Below, piece after piece: positions 1-4,894 of a DNA stretch of 6,772 bases (position 1 is the first letter of the stretch; every line of letters begins with the position of its first letter). Below the pieces are notes generated by a model. The model saw nothing but the letters and a program-made list of their open reading frames with translations. It ran no database searches and was not told the DNA's origin. The stretch comes from Synechococcales cyanobacterium PMM_0003 (GTDB lineage: Bacteria; Cyanobacteriota; Cyanobacteriia; Pseudanabaenales; Pseudanabaenaceae). Position numbers and translations under genes: made by a program. The DNA is taken from assembly GCA_949128015.1 (NCBI GenBank), contig CASBRC010000360.1, forward strand, positions 1-6,772. Direction: 5' to 3'.

Positions 1-843
1 GAGGCGGAACGCTTGCAGGAATGGCTGGCACTGGGATATCAAGCAGATATGGCTTGGATGACAAATCCCAAGCGGCAAGATATTACTCAGGTGATGGCGG
101 GAGTAAAGTCGGTAATTTGTGTGGCGCTAAATTACTACACACCGCATCAACATTCAGGCGATCGCAATATTGGTAAAATCTCGCGCTATGGTTGGGGACG
201 TGACTATCACAAGGTTTTGACGAAGAAGCTCAAAGCTTTGGCAACTTGGTTAACCGCCTTAGGTGAAAGTCAGGGCGATGATATTCAAGCGCGTTACTAT
301 GTCGATACTGGCCCGATCGCAGAGAAAGCATTTGCTCAGAGAGCAGGGATCGGTTGGATTGGCAAACACAGCAATGTGATTACACGGGACTATGGCTCTT
401 GGCTATTTTTGGGAGAACTGCTAACTAATCTGGAGCTAGAACCCGATCAGCCTCATACCGATCATTGTGGTACTTGCACGCGCTGTATTGATGCTTGTCC
501 AACTGGTGCGATCGCCCAGCCTTTTGTGGTTGATGCCAATCGCTGTATTGCTTTTCATACGATTGAGAATAAGGCAGAACATCTCCCCGATGCGATCGCA
601 ACCAATTTACAAAACTGGGTGGCGGGATGCGACATTTGCCAAGATGTTTGCCCTTGGAATCAACGGTTTGCTCAAGAAACCTTGGAATCTGATTTTCAAC
701 CTTTTCCCCATAATGTTGATCCCAAACTAGAAGACTTGGCAAATATGACTGAGCAGGAATGGGATCAAAATTTTACAGGCTCAGCGCTGCGAAGGATTAA
801 ACGCGATCGCTGGCAGCGTAATGCCAAAGCCCAAAGAGGATAA
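1..843 (+). CDS. queG: Epoxyqueuosine reductase QueG, 5'-truncated by the window edge
   Basis: The frame is open from base 1 to the TAA at 841-843 (280 residues). The N-terminus lies outside the window, and probably only a few dozen residues are missing. QueG is a cytosolic, cobalamin-dependent iron-sulfur enzyme that reduces epoxyqueuosine to queuosine in tRNA, the last step of queuosine synthesis. Numbering from the first visible codon, the sequence shows VDTGP with the conserved Asp at 102. It then has the first ferredoxin-type cysteine set at 156, 159, 162 and 166 ([12 protein letters not shown]), a Cys at 182, and a second set at 210, 213 and 217 ([11 protein letters not shown]). Together these suit two 4Fe-4S clusters. 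The protein stops shortly after the RN(A) segment and lacks the HEAT-like tail of longer relatives such as E. coli QueG. Its last six codons and stop lie inside a long palindrome (823-883), so the present C-terminus may have been created by that element. Family identity is secure. Confidence 0.95.
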   Translation, partial: EAERLQEWLALGYQADMAWMTNPKRQDITQVMAGVKSVICVALNYYTPHQHSGDRNIGKISRYGWGRDYHKVLTKKLKALATWLTALGESQGDDIQARYYVDTGPIAEKAFAQRAGIGWIGKHSNVITRDYGSWLFLGELLTNLELEPDQPHTDHCGTCTRCIDACPTGAIAQPFVVDANRCIAFHTIENKAEHLPDAIATNLQNWVAGCDICQDVCPWNQRFAQETLESDFQPFPHNVDPKLEDLANMTEQEWDQNFTGSALRRIKRDRWQRNAKAQRG

Positions 844-883
844 GGCGGCGCGTAGCGCCGCTTTATCCTCTTTGGGCTTTGGC
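823..883. repeat. Long palindrome covering the queG stop codon, possible terminator
   Basis: The arms are 823-851 and 855-883 around a three-base loop. They pair at all positions except one G-T wobble, just after the TAA. The left arm encodes the last residues of QueG (AKAQRG) and the stop. The inner core GGCGGCGC/GCGCCGC and the flanking GGATAA resemble the palindrome at 4844-4894. No T-run follows the right arm, so it is not a canonical intrinsic terminator, although it could end or protect the queG transcript. Confidence 0.85.
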
Positions 884-911
884 TAATTCTTAACTGGGAA
901 ATGTAGTAGTA

Positions 912-933
912 AACTAGAGATATATATCTAGTT
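912..933. promoter_or_regulatory. Inverted repeat just upstream of the pentapeptide gene
   Basis: AACTAGA (912-918) and TCTAGTT (927-933) form an inverted repeat around an AT-rich eight-base centre, ending eight bases before the TTG start at 942. Its position would suit an operator or a leader hairpin that affects initiation. No convincing -35/-10 pair or Shine-Dalgarno sequence is visible. The functional reading is inference. Confidence 0.3.
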
Positions 934-941
934 AAATCATC

Positions 942-2039
942 TTGGCTGATCTAAAAATTGTTCGACATATTAAAGATGGCGCTGAGCACTGGAATGCTTG
1001 GCGCGAAAAAATGCAGCCTGAAGTAATCGATTTGCAAAAAGCCGATTTGTCTGGACTGAATCTGGTTGGCGCAAATTTAGCTCACGCAAATTTATGTAAA
1101 GTCAATTTCAGTAGAACAAATTTAACTCAAGCAGATCTATCAGGGGCAAATTTAAGTGAAGCTAACTTCGTTAATGCCAACCTGAAGGGAGCCGATTTAA
1201 GTGGAGTTATGCTCCATCAGGTTAACTTTGGACAAGCAAATCTGCAAGATGTTAATCTCACTGGCACAGATTTGCGATCGCTAGAACTGAGAGGGATAAA
1301 TCTTGGTGTCGCTAATCTCAGTGGTGCAGACTTGCGCGGGGTAAATCTAAGTGGTGAAAGCTTTAAAAAGACAAACCTGAATGGTGCAAATCTAAGCGGT
1401 GCAAATCTTCAAAACACTGATTTTAGTGGCGCGAACTTAAGCAATGCGAACTTAAATAAGGCAATGCTGAATCGAGCTAAATTGAGGGGAGCATTATTAA
1501 CCCGTGCAAATTTATGTGGAGCATCTCTTGATTTTGCCGATATCAGTATGGCGGGATGTCTGATGGCAAATTTTAGCGAGGCGATTTTAAACAACGCAAT
1601 TTTGAACAATGCGAACTTAGGAGGCGCGATCTTAAGTGGAGCGCAGCTAGTTGGGGCTGAGCTAATTAACACGTTTTTGAATGATACTTCTTTAAGTATG
1701 GCTAACTTGACTAAAGCCAATCTTCGTGAGGCTGATTTTAGTCATGCCTATATGTATAAAGCGATTTTGTCTCAAGCTACTTGTATCGAAACCGTATTTC
1801 GTCATGCTGAGATGCAAGAAGTTGATTTGAGTATGGCAAATCTAAAAAAGGCAAGTTTTGCGATCGCAAATCTCCAAAACGCATACTTTGGTGGAGCGGA
1901 TTTGACTGAGGCTGTCTTAATCGGAACTAATTTTGAGAATGCAAATCTGACAAACGCAAATTTAACTAATGCAGTTATCGAAAGTACTATTTGGACAGGC
2001 GCAAATCTGCAAGGAGCAATTGGATTTTCTCAGAAATAA
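942..2039 (+). CDS. Pentapeptide-repeat protein, 365 residues
   Basis: The protein is almost wholly built of A(D/N)LXX-type pentapeptides, from about residue 33 to 358. Repeats of this kind fold as a right-handed quadrilateral beta-helix. There is no signal peptide, membrane segment or second domain, so a soluble protein is expected. Cyanobacteria encode many such proteins, most without known function, and nothing here points to a specific role such as gyrase protection. The TTG at 942 is chosen because an in-frame TAA lies at 933-935. The N-terminal stretch VRHIKDGAEHWNAWREK also resembles the non-repeat cap (xxGxxxWNxWR) of cyanobacterial pentapeptide proteins. The first in-frame ATG is at 1011 and would remove this cap. 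No Shine-Dalgarno is evident. The gene follows queG by 98 bp and precedes larC by 90 bp, and each gap holds a palindrome. Confidence 0.9.
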   Translation: MADLKIVRHIKDGAEHWNAWREKMQPEVIDLQKADLSGLNLVGANLAHANLCKVNFSRTNLTQADLSGANLSEANFVNANLKGADLSGVMLHQVNFGQANLQDVNLTGTDLRSLELRGINLGVANLSGADLRGVNLSGESFKKTNLNGANLSGANLQNTDFSGANLSNANLNKAMLNRAKLRGALLTRANLCGASLDFADISMAGCLMANFSEAILNNAILNNANLGGAILSGAQLVGAELINTFLNDTSLSMANLTKANLREADFSHAYMYKAILSQATCIETVFRHAEMQEVDLSMANLKKASFAIANLQNAYFGGADLTEAVLIGTNFENANLTNANLTNAVIESTIWTGANLQGAIGFSQK

Positions 2040-2054
2040 TGCTCACTAACTGCT

Positions 2055-2089
2055 AGGTTAGACGCGGCGCACTGCGCTGCATCTAACCT
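2055..2089. repeat. Intergenic palindrome after the pentapeptide gene
   Basis: Arms 2055-2070 and 2074-2089 surround the loop ACT. Fourteen of 16 positions pair, with one further G-T wobble and one C-A mismatch. The inner GCGC-NNN-GCGC core matches the plan of the other palindromes in the window. It lies 15 bp past the stop at 2037-2039 and could act as a terminator or 3' stabiliser, though no T-run follows it. Confidence 0.75.
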
Positions 2090-2119
2090 TTTGGGTAGAG
2101 ATCAATAAGTAACTTTTGT

Positions 2120-2124
2120 AAGGA
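2120..2124 (+). promoter_or_regulatory. Ribosome binding site of larC
   Basis: AAGGA ends five bases before the ATG at 2130. This is the clearest Shine-Dalgarno sequence in the window and supports that start, as does the N-terminal match (IAYLDCPTGIAGDM) to the LarC family. Confidence 0.7.
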
Positions 2125-2129
2125 TTAGC

Positions 2130-3041
2130 ATGACAAACATTGCATATTTAGATTGTCCAACAGGAATCGCGGGTGATATGTGTCTAGGAGCGCTAGTGAG
2201 TGCAGGTGTACCTCTAGCATATTTACAAGATATTGTTCACAAATTGGGACTCGATCGCGAAGTTAAGTTGTGGACAGAATCCGTTCAGCGAGGCGGTATC
2301 GAAGCCACAAAAATGCATGTCGAATTACTAAACTATAATGGCGCTGAGCCGCCTACGGTTGCGGCTGAACAAGTTCATTCTCATACTGATCATGTTCATT
2401 CCCATAGCCATAAAGAACATACCCATGATTCCCATAGTCATGAACATGATCCACATTCCCATAAAGAGCATTCCCATAAAGAGCATTCCCATAAAGAGCA
2501 TTCTCATAAATTTCATCGCCATTTACCTGATATTGAGAAAATTATTCGCGAGGCTAAATTACCAAAACAGGTTGAAGTTTGGAGTTTAGCAACCTTTAAA
2601 GAACTTGCGATCGCAGAAGGTGCAGTGCATGGCATTGCGCCCGAAGCAGTGCATTTCCATGAAGTCGGTGCGATCGATGCGATCGTGGATATTGTCTGTA
2701 CTTGTGCGGGATTTGATTGGTTAGAAGTTGACAAAATCTATTGTTCGGCTTTGCCTGCGGGTGGTGGTTATGTAGATTGCGATCATGGCAAAATGCCAGT
2801 GCCAGCACCAGCTACTCTGAAACTATGGGAAATGCATGAAGTCACGATTTTTGATAATGGAATTAAGAAAGAATTAGTAACTCCCACAGGAGCTGCGATC
2901 GCAGTTACCCTTTGCGAAAAGTTTGGCGAAGTTCCCTTAATGAAAATCAAAAAAGTAGGACTGGGCGCGGGTACTCAAGATTTAGAAATCCCCAATACTT
3001 TGCGTTTATGGGTTGGCAAGAAAAAAAAAATCATGAAATGA
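2130..3041 (+). CDS. larC: LarC N-terminal part (LarC1), nickel-pincer cofactor nickel insertion
   Basis: LarC is the CTP-dependent cyclometallase that inserts nickel into the pyridinium bis-thiocarboxylate nucleotide made by LarB and LarE, giving the cofactor of lactate racemase and related enzymes. This 303-residue frame has the family's N-terminus (DCPTGIAGDMCLGALVSAGV) and the conserved core HFHEVGAIDAIVDIVC near residues 175-190. It also has PAGGGYV and VTPTGAAI further on. A histidine-rich insert at residues 83-131 has 21 His in 49 residues, apt for nickel binding. The frame ends at TGA 3039-3041, just after an A10 run at 3021-3030, and the rest of LarC continues in the -1 frame. In Lactobacillus plantarum, LarC1 and LarC2 are known to be joined by programmed frameshifting. 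If joined here, the product would be about 472 residues, long for LarC because of the His-rich and linker insertions. larB and larE are not in the window. Confidence 0.9.
   Translation: MTNIAYLDCPTGIAGDMCLGALVSAGVPLAYLQDIVHKLGLDREVKLWTESVQRGGIEATKMHVELLNYNGAEPPTVAAEQVHSHTDHVHSHSHKEHTHDSHSHEHDPHSHKEHSHKEHSHKEHSHKFHRHLPDIEKIIREAKLPKQVEVWSLATFKELAIAEGAVHGIAPEAVHFHEVGAIDAIVDIVCTCAGFDWLEVDKIYCSALPAGGGYVDCDHGKMPVPAPATLKLWEMHEVTIFDNGIKKELVTPTGAAIAVTLCEKFGEVPLMKIKKVGLGAGTQDLEIPNTLRLWVGKKKKIMK
2376..2522 (+). repeat. Histidine-rich coding region with a 15-bp tandem repeat
   Basis: These bases encode the His-rich segment of LarC1 (residues 83-131). Within it, three identical 15-bp units (CCCATAAAGAGCATT) run from 2458 to 2502, followed by a degenerate fourth. 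Each adds a five-residue HSHKE-type block. Perfect identity at the DNA level suggests recent expansion or contraction by slippage. A His-rich region is known in LarC, and nickel binding is inferred from that. Confidence 0.85.
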
Positions 3042-3081
3042 AGAAGATTCTCGCAAAGCGAGAATCTTCTTCATTTCATGA
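3021..3081 (+). other. Candidate -1 frameshift or slippage site: A10 run plus 24-bp perfect hairpin inside larC
   Basis: Ten consecutive A (3021-3030) are followed without a gap by a perfect inverted repeat, arms 3031-3054 and 3058-3081 around an AAA loop. Zero-frame codons across the run are AAA AAA AAA ATC ATG AAA TGA. The -1 frame reads through the whole 51-bp hairpin into LarC2 with no stop. A slippery run with a stable downstream stem is the layout of a -1 ribosomal frameshift signal, and A10 alone can also cause RNA polymerase slippage. Two alternatives remain. LarC2 could start at ATG 3038-3040, which overlaps the LarC1 stop as ATGA, or one A could be missing from the assembly (A11 would restore one frame). 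Confidence 0.65.
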
Positions 3082-3547
3082 ATCTATAGAGACGATCGCA
3101 ATTTTAGAAACGCAAGTCGATGATATGACCGCTCAGGCGATCGCTTTCACGATGGAAGAATTATTGAAAAATGGCGCTTTGGATGTCTATACCCAAGCAA
3201 TTGGGATGAAAAAATCTCGCAATGGGATTTTAATTACGGTGATATGTCCTTGCGATCGCAAAACTATTTGCGAAAAAATTCTCGTTCAAGAAACTAGTAC
3301 CCTCGGCATCAGATATCGCTTACAGGAGCGCACCATCCTCTATCGTGAAATCCATGAAGTCGAAACAGAGTACGGCATGGCGAGAGTTAAAATTGCGTGG
3401 CGCGATGGATTTTGGACGGTTCAGCCAGAATATGAGGACTGCGCGATGTTATCGCGATCGCAAAATATTCCATTGATCCAAGTTCAAGAAGCAGTGAAAC
3501 TCGCAGGGGAAACATTTTCACGAAATAAAGGTAGGGGCAATTCATGA
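3038..3547 (+). CDS. larC: LarC C-terminal part (LarC2), in the -1 frame relative to LarC1
   Basis: This frame encodes the C-terminal domain of LarC: ILETQVDDMTAQAIAFTMEE, then GALDVYTQAIGMKKSRNG, then ETSTLGIRYR, and PEYEDCAMLSRSQNIPL near the end. These are the family's conserved blocks in the usual order with no internal stop, so the domain does not look like a decayed pseudogene. The start given is ATG 3038, which overlaps the LarC1 stop (ATGA) and would allow translational coupling. If the product is made by frameshifting, the true joint is in the A run at 3021-3030. The first residues, through about base 3081, are encoded by a perfect hairpin and look like an extra linker compared with ordinary LarC. 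The last ten codons and the TGA (3545-3547) lie inside another palindrome (3516-3573). It is a LarC domain with high confidence, while its mode of expression is unresolved. Confidence 0.85.
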   Translation: MKKILAKRESSSFHESIETIAILETQVDDMTAQAIAFTMEELLKNGALDVYTQAIGMKKSRNGILITVICPCDRKTICEKILVQETSTLGIRYRLQERTILYREIHEVETEYGMARVKIAWRDGFWTVQPEYEDCAMLSRSQNIPLIQVQEAVKLAGETFSRNKGRGNS

Positions 3548-3573
3548 ATTGCCCCTACCTTTATTTCGTGAAA
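3516..3573. repeat. Perfect 58-bp palindrome centred on the larC2 stop codon
   Basis: The 29-bp arms pair without mismatch and without a spacer around the centre TTCA|TGAA between 3544 and 3545. The larC2 TGA starts exactly at the centre of symmetry, so the left arm is coding and the right arm is non-coding. The inner part, GTAGGGGCAATTC and its complement, resembles a palindrome I recall from other cyanobacterial intergenic regions (recollection only). It lies in the convergent larC/gvpK junction and could serve as a bidirectional terminator. Confidence 0.85.
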
Positions 3574-3611
3574 GAGCTGTGACGCACGTTGCGCGTGCGT
3601 CACAGCTCTTT
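3571..3611. terminator. Hairpin between the convergent larC and gvpK genes, candidate bidirectional terminator
   Basis: Arms 3571-3588 and 3594-3611 are perfectly complementary around TTGCG. The ends are AAA and TTT, so on either strand the stem is followed by a very short U stretch. It shares three As with the preceding palindrome and ends four bases past the gvpK stop (TAG, complement of 3616-3618). Its core AGCTGTGRCGCACG recurs at the centre of the large inverted repeat near 6627. Confidence 0.65.
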
Positions 3612-3615
3612 ATGC

Positions 3616-4068
3616 CTACCTAGCAGATTTATCACCAGAAGTTAGTAATAGCTTTAGCTTGAGATCGATTAGATTAATATCAGCCAAACCAATCTGGACA
3701 TCACCTTCCAACACAATTCCTGTACTGATTAAGCGATCGAGCAATTCTAAAATCGATGACTCGCTTGATGACTTGTCGGGATAATATGCACCGCGTCTAG
3801 GCAGAAGTTTTCCAAATTCGCCTAAATCAAGATTGAGATCTTCAGGATCAATATCGAGAACTTCGCAAAGATTAAAGATCTGTTGTTCCAAAGCTTGCAA
3901 GCTATCAGCAGCTCTCTCAATTTCGGACTCAGTTAACTTCTCAGCATCCATACGCCGAATTACTTGCGCTTCCATTAACTGACGCAACAACTCCACCAAT
4001 GTGAGAATCAGTGGCGCTAGTCCCGATTTTTTGGGCTTGACGATTAAGCTATCAGTATTGTCAGTCAT
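3616..4068 (-). CDS. gvpK: Gas vesicle protein GvpK with a C-terminal GvpA/GvpJ-like segment
   Basis: GvpK is an accessory protein needed for gas vesicle assembly in many gas-vacuolate bacteria; its exact role is not settled. In this 150-residue protein the GvpK domain spans roughly residues 15-90, with GLAPLILTLVELLRQLMEAQ, IRRMDAEKLTESEIERAADS and DPEDLNLDLGEFGKLLP. The tail from about residue 104 (ILELLDRLISTGIVLEGDVQ and what follows) resembles the helix-strand pattern of the GvpA/J/M family. I believe such an extension is usual in cyanobacterial GvpK, so it may not be a new fusion. The ATG at 4068 has a weak upstream GTGGA. No other gvp gene is present, so gvpK is separated from any main gvp cluster by at least this window. 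It is the last gene of the leftward block, 109 bp after the ABC ATPase. Confidence 0.93.
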   Translation of the reverse strand: MTDNTDSLIVKPKKSGLAPLILTLVELLRQLMEAQVIRRMDAEKLTESEIERAADSLQALEQQIFNLCEVLDIDPEDLNLDLGEFGKLLPRRGAYYPDKSSSESSILELLDRLISTGIVLEGDVQIGLADINLIDLKLKLLLTSGDKSAR

Positions 4069-4104
4069 TTAATTCCACAGGCTTCTGAGCGTAGTTTACA
4101 TCAC

Positions 4105-4117
4105 AGCGCTTTGCGCT
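4105..4117. repeat. Mini-hairpin AGCGC-TTT-GCGCT upstream of gvpK
   Basis: A five-pair stem with a TTT loop lies in the spacer between the ABC gene and gvpK. Its core CAGCGCTTTGCGCT is repeated exactly at 6473-6486. It looks like a short form of the palindrome family seen at the other junctions. Confidence 0.45.
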
Positions 4118-4133
4118 CGAACCAGAACCAATA

Positions 4134-4174
4134 CAATTTTTGAAATGGTTGCAAAGCAACCATTTCAAAAATTG
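4134..4174. repeat. Perfect 19-bp-arm hairpin after the ABC ATPase gene, possible terminator
   Basis: Arms 4134-4152 and 4156-4174 pair perfectly around an AAA loop. It starts three bases downstream of the ATPase stop (TAG, complement of 4178-4180). Its outer AATTTTTGAAA is shared with the two nested hairpins at 6498-6548 and 6707-6755. Its inner stem differs from them at four positions, each compensated in the other arm. Confidence 0.8.
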
Positions 4175-4177
4175 CTG

Positions 4178-4795
4178 CTAGATCTTGCCATGGGCGATCG
4201 TCCAAGTCTGATCTGCCATCGAGTCAAGCTCATCAGGATCGTGAGTGACAACGAGAATCGTCCAATTTTTTTTGAGTTCTTGCAAGATGCCAAGAATTTG
4301 TTTACGCATTGACCAATCTAAGCCTGCGGTTGGCTCATCTAGCAATAACATACTAGGCTGACGAATTAACTGCACTGCGAGGGCTAAGCGCCTCTGTTGA
4401 CCACCGCTAAGAGACTGCGGAGAGTTACTTGGATTGAGTTGACTTAGCCCCACTGAACTTAATGCTCCCTGAATGCGATCGCTATCTAGATCGATATGTC
4501 CCAATCGTAGTTCTTCTAAAATCGTACTCCCGCAAAAATGACGCTCTGGAAATTGAAATACTAGTCCGCATATTTGCTGTAGGTGATCAGGGCTTAGCTC
4601 TTGCGATTTCCAATAAATGCTGCCACTAGTCCATTCTACAAATCCTGCCAAAATTTCTAGTAAAGTGCTTTTGCCAGAACCACTTGGTCCCACCATCAAG
4701 CCCAATTGATGATCTTGCAACTCAAAGGATATATTTTTGAGAATCGCTTCGGGGGTAGCGGGTGGGTGATAGCAAAGATTACGGATAGAGAGCAT
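4178..4795 (-). CDS. ABC transporter ATP-binding protein, energy-coupling-factor (EcfA/CbiO) type
   Basis: This 205-residue protein is a complete single ABC ATPase domain. It has Walker A GPSGSGKST at 36-44, the Q-loop in VFQFPERHF at 79-87, signature LSGGQQ at 129-134, Walker B and D-loop LLLDEPTAGLD at 150-160, and the H-loop His at 185. The QFPE(R/H)xF form of the Q-loop is typical of EcfA/CbiO ATPases, which power ECF vitamin or nickel/cobalt importers from the cytoplasmic face. It is shorter than most EcfA proteins (about 220-280 residues) because it lacks a C-terminal extension. No membrane EcfT, substrate-binding S component or second ATPase is nearby, so the substrate cannot be inferred. 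The ATG at 4795 is the natural start, directly before the LSIRNLCYHPP strand, although no Shine-Dalgarno is evident. It lies 99 bp downstream of tldD on the same strand. Confidence 0.88.
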   Translation of the reverse strand: MLSIRNLCYHPPATPEAILKNISFELQDHQLGLMVGPSGSGKSTLLEILAGFVEWTSGSIYWKSQELSPDHLQQICGLVFQFPERHFCGSTILEELRLGHIDLDSDRIQGALSSVGLSQLNPSNSPQSLSGGQQRRLALAVQLIRQPSMLLLDEPTAGLDWSMRKQILGILQELKKNWTILVVTHDPDELDSMADQTWTIAHGKI

Positions 4796-4843
4796 AAAAA
4801 AGATTGAAGGTTAGAATAAGGAAATCTTAGCTAAATAAATCAG

Positions 4844-4894
4844 AACCGAAAAAGATAGAGGCGGCGCTTTGCGCCACCTTTATCCTTTTCGGTT
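4844..4894. terminator. Imperfect 24-bp-arm hairpin directly after tldD
   Basis: Arms 4844-4867 and 4871-4894 surround a TTT loop. Twenty-one of 24 positions pair. In the leftward (tldD) transcript two of the three remaining positions become G-U pairs, leaving one C-A mismatch. The hairpin touches the tldD stop (TAA, complement of 4895-4897). Read on the minus strand its GGATAAAGGTGGCGC core resembles the queG palindrome. The position suits a tldD terminator, but there is no long T-run. Confidence 0.65.

Noticed and set aside
1409..1720. 103-codon antisense frame in the pentapeptide gene
   Set aside because: Its regular composition simply mirrors the repeated codons of the sense strand, and there is no independent evidence of coding.
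2328..2522. Met-rich antisense frame (repeated MGM and FMGM) opposite the His-rich region of larC
   Set aside because: It is the complement of CAT-rich histidine codons in larC, so a low-complexity shadow.
2376..2522. His-rich tandem repeats as a possible CRISPR-like or regulatory array
   Set aside because: The repeats are contiguous, with no spacers, and are in frame within larC, encoding HSHKE blocks.
2130..3547. larC as a simple pseudogene
   Set aside because: Both halves keep conserved family blocks with no other stop or frame break, and the break coincides exactly with an A10 run plus hairpin, so recoding or a homopolymer miscall is likelier than decay. It is not excluded.
2130..4795. 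A nickel module linking LarC with the ECF-type ATPase
   Set aside because: They lie on opposite strands and are separated by gvpK, and the ATPase has no visible EcfT or substrate-specific partner. Nickel as its substrate would be a guess.
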